DNA of 64,000 nt from Micrococcales bacterium 72-143 (GTDB lineage Bacteria; Actinomycetota; Actinomycetes; Actinomycetales; Microbacteriaceae), in contig MKVM01000005.1 in NCBI GenBank assembly GCA_001898835.1, forward strand, positions 310,001 to 374,000. Direction: 5' to 3'. The position numbers and the translations under genes were made by a program. Positions 33,419-41,659 of this stretch are shown here, in pieces (position 1 is the stretch's first letter; every line of letters starts with the position of its first letter). A model generated the notes under the pieces. That model saw only the letters and a program-made list of their open reading frames with translations. It searched no databases and was not told where the DNA came from.

Positions 33419-34315
33419 ATGGCGTCGGATCAGCTCACCTTCGACAACCCGGTCGAGCGGCACTCGCACATCAAGCCACACGCCTCGTGGCAGCCGCTGC
33501 CGGGTCTCGACGCCGAGCTCGATCCCCGTGCCGACCACGGTGAGACCAGCTACCGCGGCACCGGCCGCCTCCCCGGGCGCAAGGCGCTCATCACCGGCGG
33601 TGACTCCGGCATCGGCGCGGCCGTCGCGATCGCGTTCGCGCGCGAGGGGGCGGATGTGGCGATCGGGTACCTGCCGGAGGAGCAGGTGGACGCCGAGGCC
33701 GTCGCGGAGGTCGTGCGGGCCGAAGGACGGAAGGCGATCCTGCTGCCCGGCGACATCCGCGACCGCGAGTTCTGCCGGACCCTCGTCGCAGACGCGGTGG
33801 CCGGGCTCGGCGGGCTCGACATCCTCGTCAACAACGCCGCCCACCAGGTGTACCACCCGTCGTTCGACGAACTCGACGAGGCCGACCTCGACCGCACCAT
33901 CCAGACCAACCTCTACGCGATGTTCTGGATCACGCGCGACGCGCTGCCGCACCTCGGGCCGGGCTCGACGATCATCAACAGCACCTCGGTGCAGGGCTAC
34001 AACCCCTCCCCCATGATCGTCAACTACGCCTCCACCAAGTTCGCGATCATCGGCTTCACCAAGGCGCTCGCGCAGGACCTCGCGCCGCGCGGCATCCGCG
34101 TGAACGCCGTCGCACCCGGACCGGTGTGGACGCCCCTGCAGGTGTCGGACGGGCAGCCGCCCGCGAAGCTCGAGGGCTTCGGCGAATCTTCGTGGCTCGG
34201 CCGCACGAGCCAGCCGGTGGAGCAGGCGCCCGCCTACGTCTTCCTCGCCTCCCCCGAGTCGAGCTTCGTGGTCGGCGAGGTGGTCAACGTCAACGGCGGA
34301 GCCAACGTGCCCTGA
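33419..34315 (+). CDS. Short-chain dehydrogenase/reductase with N-terminal extension
   Basis: A 298-residue SDR of the YghA/YhdF-type group. After an N-terminal extension (LTFDNPVERHSHIKPHASW) comes the cofactor motif TGGDSGIGAAVA (Gly-x-x-x-Gly-x-Gly), NNAA, the catalytic Ser in INSTSVQGYN, Tyr-x-x-x-Lys in YASTKFAI, and the C-terminal VVNVNGGANVP. It likely reduces an aldehyde or ketone with NAD(P)H; members are often stress-inducible. ATG 33419 has AAAAGGAG at six-base spacing, better than the ATG at 33413. A stem-loop follows the stop. Confidence 0.9.
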   Translation: MASDQLTFDNPVERHSHIKPHASWQPLPGLDAELDPRADHGETSYRGTGRLPGRKALITGGDSGIGAAVAIAFAREGADVAIGYLPEEQVDAEAVAEVVRAEGRKAILLPGDIRDREFCRTLVADAVAGLGGLDILVNNAAHQVYHPSFDELDEADLDRTIQTNLYAMFWITRDALPHLGPGSTIINSTSVQGYNPSPMIVNYASTKFAIIGFTKALAQDLAPRGIRVNAVAPGPVWTPLQVSDGQPPAKLEGFGESSWLGRTSQPVEQAPAYVFLASPESSFVVGEVVNVNGGANVP

Positions 34316-34331
34316 GCCGCATCCGCTGACC

Positions 34332-34378
34332 GGTCGCTTTCTGGCCTCAAACCCTCGGAATGACTCGAGAAAGGGACC
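34332..34378 (+). terminator. Candidate terminator after the SDR gene
   Basis: GGTCGCTTTCT (34332-34342) pairs with AGAAAGGGACC (34368-34378) with one mismatch, loop of 25 bases. It starts 17 bases after the SDR stop. Confidence 0.5.
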
Positions 34379-34438
34379 ACTCAGCGCCCCTGTGGAGAGC
34401 GGATGCCGCCCCGCCGCCCGGCGCGGCAGGGTGGGGGC

Positions 34439-35290
34439 ATGGTGCTGCGCCTCGACCCCGCGATCCCCTTCGTGTGGCGCGACCCCCGCACCCTGCAGTT
34501 CGGCGTCGACCCCGCGCTCGCCGTGCTCCCGGACCTCACCCCGGGCCTCGAGCAGCTCGTCGCGGCCCTCGCCACCGGGGTCTCGGCGTCCGGCTTCCGG
34601 ATGCTGGCCGACGTCCACGGGCTCGCGTCGCCCCGGCGCGAGCAGCTGCTCGCGAGTCTCGCGCCGTGCCTGCTGCCGGAGACGCCGCGCAACGGCCGCA
34701 GGCCCGGCGGCGCCGTCGTGCTCGGCGGCACGGCGACCGCCGTCTCGCTCGCGCGGCTGCTCGACGACGCCGGCCTGCGACGGCGTGACGGCCGGCGGCG
34801 CCCCGCGCTGGTGGTGCTCGTCGCGGATCGGGTGCTCCGGCCTGCCGACCACCGCGCCTGGCTGCAGCGCGACATCCCCCACCTCCCGGTCGTCACGGGC
34901 GACACGGCCGTGACGATCGGGCCGCTCGTCGTGCCCGGCGAGAGCGCCTGCCTGCACTGCGCGCTCCTGCACCGGCGCGACGCCGACGCCGCGTGGCCCG
35001 CGATCGCCGCACAGCTGGCCACCCTGCCCGCGCCGCCGCCGCATCCGCTGCGCACGGCTGCTGCGGTCGCGCACGCGGCCCGGCTCGTGGGCGCCGCCCT
35101 CCGCGGCGAGGCGAAGCCGGGCGTCGAGTGGCGCGTGGAGGGCGACGGCGCCTCCGTCAGCGAGCGCCCGATCGCCCCGCACCCGGAGTGCCGCTGCGCA
35201 GCTCCGCCAGGAAGCGACTGGGCTCCCGCGGGCGCGACCGCAGGCCCTCCGCCGACCAGTGCAGGGCGAGCGTCCGCCGTGCCCGGGTGA
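34439..35290 (+). CDS. ThiF/E1-like protein with cyclodehydratase-type zinc motif
   Basis: A 283-residue protein. Residues ~95-120 give a Rossmann-like VVLGGTATAVSLARLLDDAG. The metal site is CLHC at residues 171-174 and ECRC with Cys251 and Cys253, the Cys4 arrangement of E1-like/TOMM cyclodehydratase C proteins. No adenylating Arg finger or catalytic Cys is obvious, so it may bind a partner rather than activate it. Mycobacterial homologues sit beside uvrD2 too. ATG 34439 is supported by GGGTGGGGG upstream. Its last 134 bases overlap uvrD2 tail-to-tail, and the CRC motif is inside the overlap. Substrate unknown. Confidence 0.7.
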   Translation: MVLRLDPAIPFVWRDPRTLQFGVDPALAVLPDLTPGLEQLVAALATGVSASGFRMLADVHGLASPRREQLLASLAPCLLPETPRNGRRPGGAVVLGGTATAVSLARLLDDAGLRRRDGRRRPALVVLVADRVLRPADHRAWLQRDIPHLPVVTGDTAVTIGPLVVPGESACLHCALLHRRDADAAWPAIAAQLATLPAPPPHPLRTAAAVAHAARLVGAALRGEAKPGVEWRVEGDGASVSERPIAPHPECRCAAPPGSDWAPAGATAGPPPTSAGRASAVPG

Positions 35291-36857
35291 TGCCCACGTA
35301 GAGCAGCCGCCGCTCCTCGTCGATCGCCTCGAAACCCTTCGCGTGCGAGATCGGCAGCAGTCCCTCGGTGAGGCCCACGATGTGCACGTGGTCCCACTCG
35401 AGGCCCTTCGCGCCGTGCAGCGTCGAGAGCACGACGGATGGCATGGTCGGCTCGTGCTGGCTGCTCTGGCGCTCCTGCAGCTCGGCCACGAAGTCGGCCA
35501 GGGTCGTGCCGTCGGGTGCCTGGTCCGCGAGCTCCACGAGGGCGCCGAGCGCCTCCCACCGCTCGCGCACCGCGCCCTGGGCCTCCGGGGCGTGCGCCGA
35601 CCAGCCGTTCGAGAGGGCGACATCCGCGACCGTCTCGTACAGGCCCTTCGGCGAGCCCGTGCGGGAGAGGCTCGTGAGCTCGAGCACCGCGCGCTTGATC
35701 GCCTCGAGCTCGAAGAACCGCGTGCCGCCGAGCTGACGCGAGCTGACGCCGCGGCCCGCGAGCGACGTCTCGAGCGCGACCGCCTGCGCGTTCACCCGGT
35801 AGAGCACGGCGATCCGCTCCGGCGCGACGCCGACCGCGAGCTGCGCCGCGATCGCGTCGGCGACCCCGGCGGCCTCCTCGGCGTCCGATCCCCAACGCGT
35901 GACGCTCGGCTCGGGCGACACCGAGTCGCCGTCCACCGCGACGAGCTCGAGCGCGCCCGGCCGACCGCGCATGAGCCGGTTGGCGGCCCCGAGGATCGCG
36001 GGCGTCGAGCGGTGGTTGCGTTCGAGCCGCACCTCGACGGCATCCGGGTAGCGTCCCGCGAAGCCGAGCAGGTACTCGCTGGACGCGCCCGCGAAGGAGT
36101 AGATGGTCTGGGATGCGTCACCGACGACGCACACGTCGGTGCGCGGACCCAGCCAGAGCTGCAGCAGCTCCTGCTGCAGCGGGGAGACATCCTGGTACTC
36201 GTCGACGACGAAGAAGCGGTACTGCTCGCGCACCTGGTCGGCGACCCGCTGCTCGGCGTCGAGCATGCCGGCGGTCACGAGCAGCACGTCCTCGAAGTCG
36301 AGGCGGCGCTGCTCGTCCTTCAGATCCTCGTAACGCTGCTGCAGCTCGGTCACCGCCCCGAGGTCGAGCCCCGACGGCATCGGCCGCGAGGCGAGGCGGG
36401 CGTATTCCTCCAGCGGGATACGTCGCACCTTCCGCCACTCGATCTCGGAGGCGAGGTCGCGCAGCACGGCCGTGTCGACGCGCATCCGAAGCGACTCTGC
36501 CGCCTGCCCGAGGAGCCGCGCCTTGCCCGGGAGGATCTCGGGCAGGCGGCCGCCGACGAGCTGGGGCCAGAAGAAGCTCAGCTGCGCGAGGGCCGCCGAG
36601 TGGAAGGTGCGCGCCGCGACCCGGCCCGCGCCGAGCGCCCGCAGCCGGCCGCGGAGCTCCCCCGCGGCGCGCGTCGTGAAGGTGAGCGCCATCACCCGAT
36701 CGGGCGTGTAGACGCCCGAGGCGACACCGTGGGCGATGCGGTGGGTGAGCGTGCGCGTCTTGCCGGTGCCCGCGCCCGCGAGGATGCAGACCGGCCCGAG
36801 CAGCGTCTCCGCGGCGAGCCGCTGCTGCGCGTCGAGCGCGTCGAGCAGCTCGCTCAC
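35157..36857 (-). CDS. uvrD2: ATP-dependent DNA helicase UvrD2
   Basis: A 566-residue superfamily-1A helicase. Motifs in order: Walker A AGAGTGKTRTL (residue ~30), GRLRALGAGRVAARTFHSAA, motif II VVDEYQDVSPLQ, VVGDASQTIYSFAGAS, RLERNHRSTP, STLHGAKGLEWDHV (V) and LLYVGITRARRTLAL (VI). It ends soon after motif VI, so the HRDC and tetracysteine tail of mycobacterial UvrD2 is absent. GTG 36857 overlaps the nudC stop (GTGA). It unwinds DNA 3'-5' in repair. Unlike the order I recall in mycobacteria, no whiB7 gene lies downstream. Confidence 0.93.
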   Translation of the reverse strand: MSELLDALDAQQRLAAETLLGPVCILAGAGTGKTRTLTHRIAHGVASGVYTPDRVMALTFTTRAAGELRGRLRALGAGRVAARTFHSAALAQLSFFWPQLVGGRLPEILPGKARLLGQAAESLRMRVDTAVLRDLASEIEWRKVRRIPLEEYARLASRPMPSGLDLGAVTELQQRYEDLKDEQRRLDFEDVLLVTAGMLDAEQRVADQVREQYRFFVVDEYQDVSPLQQELLQLWLGPRTDVCVVGDASQTIYSFAGASSEYLLGFAGRYPDAVEVRLERNHRSTPAILGAANRLMRGRPGALELVAVDGDSVSPEPSVTRWGSDAEEAAGVADAIAAQLAVGVAPERIAVLYRVNAQAVALETSLAGRGVSSRQLGGTRFFELEAIKRAVLELTSLSRTGSPKGLYETVADVALSNGWSAHAPEAQGAVRERWEALGALVELADQAPDGTTLADFVAELQERQSSQHEPTMPSVVLSTLHGAKGLEWDHVHIVGLTEGLLPISHAKGFEAIDEERRLLYVGITRARRTLALHWSAEGLRSRPREPSRFLAELRSGTPGAGRSGAR

Positions 36858-37828
36858 GCGGGGTCCTCGAGCGCGCCGCCGAACCAGTCCTCCACGATCG
36901 CCCGCGCGATCGACGCGGGGCCCGGCAGCAGCACCGCGCCGCCCGCGACCTCGGCCGCGAGCTCGGCCCGCGTGAACCAGCGCAGCTCCCGCAGCTCCGT
37001 GCCGTCGGGCCGCGGCTCCGTCGACGCACCCGGCGCGACGCGCGCCTCGAACCCGACCATGAGCGAGGCGGGGAACGGCCACGGCTGGCTCCCGCGGTAC
37101 TCGGGGTCGGCCACCACGAGCCCCGCCTCCTCGAAGATCTCGCGGATGACGGCGGCCTCGAGCGACTCGCCCGGCTCCACGAACCCGGCGAGCAGCGAGA
37201 AACGCCGCGCGTCCCACTCGACGTTCGAGCCGAGCAGGATGCGGTCATCGTCATCGAGCACCGCGACGATGACGGCCGGATCGGTGCGCGGATAGCTCTC
37301 CCGCCCGGTCGACGGGTCGACCCGCACCCAGCCCGCCTGCGCGACGGTCGTCGGCTCGCCCGTCGCCGAGGAGAACGCCGCCGTGCCGTGCCAGTTCGCG
37401 AGCGCGAGCGCCTGCGTGAAGAGCCCCGCGTCGCGAGGCGCGAGCAACGCGCCCACGCGCCGCAGGTCGAGCCAGCTGCCCTCGGCGCCGAGGCGCGCGG
37501 CATCCCCCTCCGACACGACGAGGGCGAGCACCGCGGCGCCCCGCTCCAGGTCGGCGGATGCGGCGCGCGCCCGCCCGAGGAACACCACGGCATCCGGATC
37601 CGCCTCGAGGCGCGCCGGGTCGACGAGTGCGAGCGCCCCCGACTCAGTGCCGAGGGCGCGTCCCTCGTGCAGCACCACGAGGCGCGTGCCGGGCTCCTCG
37701 AGCAGCGCCGGGACGTCGCCGAGGCGCGAGAGGTAGTCGCGATCGAGCTCGGAGCGCGACAGCGCGGGGGCGACCGCGGGGCGCCGCGCGGGCCGAACCG
37801 ACCCGTCCGTCGAACCGCTCATCCGCAT
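36854..37828 (-). CDS. nudC: NAD(+) diphosphatase NudC, zinc-ribbon residues lost
   Basis: A 324-residue NUDIX hydrolase that splits NAD(H) and can remove NAD caps from RNA. The full NUDIX box GFVEPGESLEAAVIREIFEE (then AGL) and the NADH-diphosphatase signature SQPWPFPASLM are present. The region where other NudC proteins carry a four-Cys zinc ribbon reads NWHGTAAFSSATGEPTTVAQ here, and the whole protein contains no Cys at all. GAGGG lies six bases before ATG 37828. The downstream uvrD2 overlaps by four bases, as in other actinobacteria. Confidence 0.92.
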   Translation of the reverse strand: MRMSGSTDGSVRPARRPAVAPALSRSELDRDYLSRLGDVPALLEEPGTRLVVLHEGRALGTESGALALVDPARLEADPDAVVFLGRARAASADLERGAAVLALVVSEGDAARLGAEGSWLDLRRVGALLAPRDAGLFTQALALANWHGTAAFSSATGEPTTVAQAGWVRVDPSTGRESYPRTDPAVIVAVLDDDDRILLGSNVEWDARRFSLLAGFVEPGESLEAAVIREIFEEAGLVVADPEYRGSQPWPFPASLMVGFEARVAPGASTEPRPDGTELRELRWFTRAELAAEVAGGAVLLPGPASIARAIVEDWFGGALEDPA

Positions 37829-37917
37829 CCCATCCCTCGCCCCGTGACGCCTGTGAGAACCGCGCGTCGGGCGTGGCGTGCCGGGCGGCCGGGGCGGGGC
37901 AGACCTACCCTGTCGCC

Positions 37918-38910
37918 ATGGCCAGATCCCACCTCACTCTAGCGGCGCTCGCCACCTCGGCCGTCGCGGAGCTCGACGTCGTGGGTGCGGCGCCGTTCGG
38001 CTCCGCGGGACGCGGCGACTTCGACGCGGCCGTCATCACGGGGCGCGACGGACGCCACTGGATCGTGCGCGTTCCGCGCTCGGAGCGCGCCGAGCAGCAG
38101 CAGTCCGCCGACCTCGTCGCCCTCCGCGCGCTCAGCCAGGGCGTGCGCGCCCGGCTGCCGTTCGCGGTCACCACCTTCGCGGGCCAGACGCCCGTCGACG
38201 GCACGCGGGCCATCGTCTCCGAGTTCGTCTACGGCACCCCCGTCACGGGCGCCGGCATCGACCTCGCGCTCGGCACCTCCATCGGCGAGGCGATCGCCGC
38301 CATCCACGCGCTCCCCACGAGCCTCGTCACGGATGCCGGGCTTCCCGCGTACGCGGCCGCCGACGCCCACCGCGCCGCGCTCGCACTCATCGACCGCGCC
38401 ACCGCGACGAGCCTCGTGCCCGCGGCGCTGCAGAGCCGCTGGGAGCAGGCGGGCGAGGACGCCGAGCTCTGGCAGTTCACACCGACGGTCGTCAACGGCG
38501 ACCTCGGCTCCGCCTCGTTCCTCGCCCACTCGGGCGACGTCACGGGGCTGCTCGGCTGGCACGCGCTGCGCGTCGCCGACCCGGCGAGCGACCTCTCCTG
38601 GGCGGTCGGCCTCCGCCGGGACGGGGTCGCGGATGCCGTCTTCGACGCCTACATGCGCGTGCGCGGCGGCGTCGACCGCCGCCTCCGTCAGCGGGCCACC
38701 CTGCTCTCGGAGCTCGAGGTCGCGCGCTGGCTGCTGCACGGCACCGAGCAGCGCTCCACCGAGATCGTCGACGACGCCGTGCGGATGATGTCGCGCCTCG
38801 TCGACGAGCGGCTCAGCGACACCGCCGAGTCGATCTCGCCGCCCACGCTCCCCGTGCTCGCGGTGGACGAGGTCGAGGCGCTGCTCGACCGCGCGGAGCG
38901 CGTCTCCTAG
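37918..38910 (+). CDS. Aminoglycoside/macrolide phosphotransferase-like protein, degenerate active site
   Basis: A 330-residue kinase-fold protein. The N-lobe Lys may be absent: the strand reads HWIVRVPRSERAEQQQSAD. The catalytic loop is VVNGDLGSASFLAH, in which the usual His is Asn and the Mg-binding Asn is Ser, and the metal-binding motif normally IDW/DFG-like reads GLLGWHAL. Only the catalytic Asp is kept. It may therefore bind rather than phosphorylate. Position between nudC and adnB is conserved in relatives as I recall. TACCCT (37906-37911) ends six bases before the ATG, predicting a leaderless transcript. Confidence 0.75.
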   Translation: MARSHLTLAALATSAVAELDVVGAAPFGSAGRGDFDAAVITGRDGRHWIVRVPRSERAEQQQSADLVALRALSQGVRARLPFAVTTFAGQTPVDGTRAIVSEFVYGTPVTGAGIDLALGTSIGEAIAAIHALPTSLVTDAGLPAYAAADAHRAALALIDRATATSLVPAALQSRWEQAGEDAELWQFTPTVVNGDLGSASFLAHSGDVTGLLGWHALRVADPASDLSWAVGLRRDGVADAVFDAYMRVRGGVDRRLRQRATLLSELEVARWLLHGTEQRSTEIVDDAVRMMSRLVDERLSDTAESISPPTLPVLAVDEVEALLDRAERVS

Positions 38911-38985
38911 CCGTCCCCCGACGCGACCCCCGGCGCACGCTCGCCCCGCCGATCGGTAGCGCCGCCGCGACGGCCGTCCACCCCG

Positions 38986-39034
38986 CCGGTTGAGTAGCGC
39001 GCCGCCGCGAAGCGACGGCACGCGTATCGAAACC
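38986..39034. repeat. REP-like element (copy 2)
   Basis: Begins CCGGTTGAGTAGC and ends GTATCGAAACC, with an internal GC-rich stem around GCCGCCGCGAAGCGACGGC. It has the same end pattern (GAGT...TATCGA.ACC) as 31041-31082. Confidence 0.7.
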
Positions 39035-39091
39035 CTCCGCACCACGGATGGCGACCGGGCAGACATGCCCACACGCGGCCCGCGTGCCGAG

Positions 39092-39135
39092 GGCCTCGAT
39101 ACACCGCCGCTGTCGCGGCGGCACTCGACCAGCGG
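39092..39135. repeat. REP-like element (copy 3, inverted)
   Basis: Begins GGCCTCGATACACC and ends CACTCGACCAGCGG, with an internal stem CCGCCGCTGTCGCGGCGG. It is the inverted form of the neighbouring copy at 38986-39034, so the two make an inverted pair. Confidence 0.7.
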
Positions 39136-39288
39136 AAGGGCGCGACGCGGCGCACGCCTGAGCGCGGCGGCGGTGGGGATCGGTCTGCGAGACGCTGGCA
39201 GCGGGTCTGGCGGGAGCGCGCCGTTCAGGTGCGCGGGGGCATGCGGCTCGCAAGCCGATCCCCGCCGCCGCGACCCGCGAAGGGAGCC
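39136..39288. other. Rest of the intergenic region before the MFS gene
   Basis: No gene is seen. An imperfect inverted repeat (39164-39183 with 39255-39271, sharing GGGGATCGG and its complement) lies just after the MFS stop, in the right place to act as its terminator. With the REP pair, it accounts for the 378-base gap 38911-39288; 38911-38985 shows nothing recognisable. Confidence 0.45.
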
Positions 39289-40641
39289 CTACACCGCCTC
39301 CGGGCGGCGCACGATCGTGACCAGGCGCCGCGGCCGGCGCAGGTCGACGCGGATCTGAAGCTGGTGCCCACGCGCCAGCACGACGCCCACCACCAGCGCG
39401 ACGAGCAGCGGCACGGCGCCCGCCACGAGGAACGCCGCCGGCCCGCCGAAGCTCTGGGCGACCCACCCCATGATGACGCCGCCCGCGGCCTGCCCTCCCA
39501 TGAGCACCATGATGTAGAACGACACGACGCGTCCGCGGATGGCGGGGTTGGTCGACAGCTGGGTGAGGGCCTCCGCGCTCATCGCGAACAGCAGCCGGGT
39601 GACGCCGACCCCGACGAGGGCCGACAGGAACACCGGGTACCAGCCGTCCCATCCGGCGAGCATCGTGACCACGCCGTAGACGATCGCGAAACCGACGACA
39701 TCCCGCAGTCGCAGGCTGCGCCGCCGGGACGAGAGGATCGCGCCGAGGAATGCGCCGCCCGCGCACAGCGAGTTGTAGAGGCCGTACCCGGTCGCGCCCG
39801 TGCCGTAGGTGTCGTCGGCGGCGGAGGCGAGCAGCACGGGCAGGTTCATGCCGAAGGTGGAGACGGCGGCGAGTAGCACGAGGGTCCAGCGGATGGCGGG
39901 CTTGCGCCACGCGTAGCGCATCGCCTCGCGGATCTGGCCGCGTGAGCGCGGCTGCTTGGGGGTCGGCACGAGCTCGTGGCCGCGCATGAGGGAGATGGCG
40001 AGCACGGCGATCGCGGTCGTGCCGGCGTTGATCGCGATCGACCACCCGGAGCCGATGGCGGCGATGAGCACGCCCGAGAGCGCGGGGCCGAGCAGACCGC
40101 CGAGGTGGAAGGTGGTCGCGTTGAGGCTGATGGCACCGCGCAGCCGAGCCGTGCCGACCATCTCCGACACGAACGCCGAACGGCTGGGGCCCTCGATGGC
40201 GCCCGCCATCCCGCCGATGGCGGCGATGAGCATGACCTGCCACACGACGACGTGGCCGCTCAGCACGAGCAGGGCCAGCACGCCGTTGGAGACGGTCGCG
40301 ACGAGCTGCGTCGTGAGCAGCACGCGACGGCGGGGCAGCCGGTCCGACAGCACACCCGCCCACGGCCCGAGCAGCAGGGTGGGCGCGAACTGGAGCGCGA
40401 CGGCGACACCGACGAGCGCGACGTCGCCGGTGAGCTCGAGCACGAGCCAGTCGATGGCGACGCGCGCCATCCATCCGCCCGTGCTGCCGAGCATGAGGGC
40501 GCCGAGGTAGAGCCGGTAGTTGTAGGCGGCGAGCGCGGCGAAGCTCTCGCGGAAGCTCGGGCGGCGGTCGAAGACGGGGATGGGCTCGGTCACCGGATAC
40601 GGCACGCCGCCGAGGTCGGGCGGCGGCGGAGCGGGTGACAC
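39289..40641 (-). CDS. MFS transporter, EntS/MFS_3-like exporter
   Basis: A 450-residue transporter with twelve hydrophobic segments. The N-terminal region after a ~35-residue cytoplasmic leader (FRESFAALAAYNYRLYLGALM) and the loop VLSDRLPRRRVLLTTQLVAT (MFS motif A region) are typical of the MFS_3 group of siderophore/drug exporters. A charged central loop (PTPKQPRSRGQIREAMRYAW) separates the halves. GTG 40641 is supported by TAGCCT (minus, 40648-40653) six bases upstream, so it is predicted leaderless. It is divergent from the lysR gene, which probably controls it. Confidence 0.88.
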   Translation of the reverse strand: MSPAPPPPDLGGVPYPVTEPIPVFDRRPSFRESFAALAAYNYRLYLGALMLGSTGGWMARVAIDWLVLELTGDVALVGVAVALQFAPTLLLGPWAGVLSDRLPRRRVLLTTQLVATVSNGVLALLVLSGHVVVWQVMLIAAIGGMAGAIEGPSRSAFVSEMVGTARLRGAISLNATTFHLGGLLGPALSGVLIAAIGSGWSIAINAGTTAIAVLAISLMRGHELVPTPKQPRSRGQIREAMRYAWRKPAIRWTLVLLAAVSTFGMNLPVLLASAADDTYGTGATGYGLYNSLCAGGAFLGAILSSRRRSLRLRDVVGFAIVYGVVTMLAGWDGWYPVFLSALVGVGVTRLLFAMSAEALTQLSTNPAIRGRVVSFYIMVLMGGQAAGGVIMGWVAQSFGGPAAFLVAGAVPLLVALVVGVVLARGHQLQIRVDLRRPRRLVTIVRRPEAV

Positions 40642-40724
40642 GGTTCAAGGCTAGATAGCCCGTGACATTACTGCGAGCTATGGTGGCTATAACTCCTATT
40701 CGATTGCCGAATGGAAGGTTCCGG
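40642..40724. promoter_or_regulatory. Divergent LysR/MFS control region
   Basis: ATTCG-attgc-CGAAT (40699-40713) is a T-N11-A type LysR box, 12 bases before the lysR start. A second, imperfect symmetry (GATAGCC near 40653 and GGCTATA near 40685) surrounds the MFS -10 at 40648-40653. The region is markedly AT-richer than its flanks. Confidence 0.6.
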
Positions 40725-41567
40725 ATGTTCGACCCCGCGCTGCTGCGCACCTTCGTCGCGGTCGCCGACACGGCCAGCTTCACGCGCGCCGCCGAACTGC
40801 TCGGCATCAGCCAGCCGACCGTCAGCCAGCAGGTGCGCCGGCTCGAGAACGCGGCCGGGCGCATCCTCGTGGCGCGCGACACACGCGCGGTGCGGCTCAC
40901 CGACAACGGGGATGCGATGCTCGGTTTCGCCCGCACCATCCTCGCCGCCCACGACGAGGCCGCCGCGTACTTCGTCGGCTCGGCCATGCGCGGGCGCCTG
41001 CGGTTCGGCGCGGCCGACGACCTCGCCCTCACCCATCTGCCGCAGGTGCTCCGCGACTTCCGGCAGCTGTACCCGCAGATCAACCTCGAGCTGACCGTCG
41101 GCCAGAGCGGCTACCTCGCGCGCCGGCTCAGCGCCGGTCAGCTGGACCTCGTCTACGTCAAACAGGACCCGGGCAGCGGCGAGGGACGCACCGTGCGCCG
41201 CGAGCGTCTCGTCTGGGTCGCCCACCGCTCCCTGCGGCTCGAGCCCACCGCGACCGTGCCGCTCATCGTCTACCAGGCGCCCAGCTACTCGCGTGACACC
41301 GCGATCCGCGCGCTCGAGGACTCCGGACGCACCTGGCGCATCACCTGCAACGTGCGCGAGGTCAACGGTGCCCTCGCCGCCCTGCGCGCGGGCATCGGCA
41401 TCGCCGTGTTTCCCCGCGTGCTCATCCCCGACGACCTCGTCGAGGTCACGGGTGCGTTCGAGCTGCCGCGGCTCGGCGAGGTCGACTTCACGCTGCTCGC
41501 CAACCCGCGCTCCGCCCGCGAGCCCGCCGACGCCCTCGCGAACGCGATCCACGCGACCGCGCGGTGA
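40725..41567 (+). CDS. LysR family transcriptional regulator
   Basis: A 280-residue LTTR. The helix-turn-helix FTRAAELLGISQPTVSQQVRRLE is at residues ~18-40 (shown in part: GISQPTVSQQVRRLE). The effector domain (residues ~90-280) begins RLRFGAADDLALTHLPQVLR, the usual first strand and helix. ATG 40725 is preceded by GGAAGG; an upstream in-frame start would enter the control region. It is divergent from the MFS exporter, the standard LTTR-target arrangement, so it is likely to regulate it together with its own gene. The effector is unknown. Confidence 0.92.
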   Translation: MFDPALLRTFVAVADTASFTRAAELLGISQPTVSQQVRRLENAAGRILVARDTRAVRLTDNGDAMLGFARTILAAHDEAAAYFVGSAMRGRLRFGAADDLALTHLPQVLRDFRQLYPQINLELTVGQSGYLARRLSAGQLDLVYVKQDPGSGEGRTVRRERLVWVAHRSLRLEPTATVPLIVYQAPSYSRDTAIRALEDSGRTWRITCNVREVNGALAALRAGIGIAVFPRVLIPDDLVEVTGAFELPRLGEVDFTLLANPRSAREPADALANAIHATAR

Positions 41568-41659
41568 CCGACGCCGCCTCCGCCACTCCGCCCCCTCGGC
41601 TCCCTCCTCCCCCCTCCGTCCTCTTCATCCCCTCCGCCGCCTCCGCCCCTCCTCGGTCG

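Noticed and set aside
34439-35290. A RiPP (TOMM) biosynthetic cluster around the E1-like gene
   Set aside because: No dehydrogenase, YcaO or precursor-peptide gene is nearby, and the same protein is found beside uvrD2 in bacteria without such clusters.
38911-39288. A small protein gene in the 378-base gap
   Set aside because: Open frames there lack ribosome-binding sites and cross the REP-like stems; the repeats explain the sequence.
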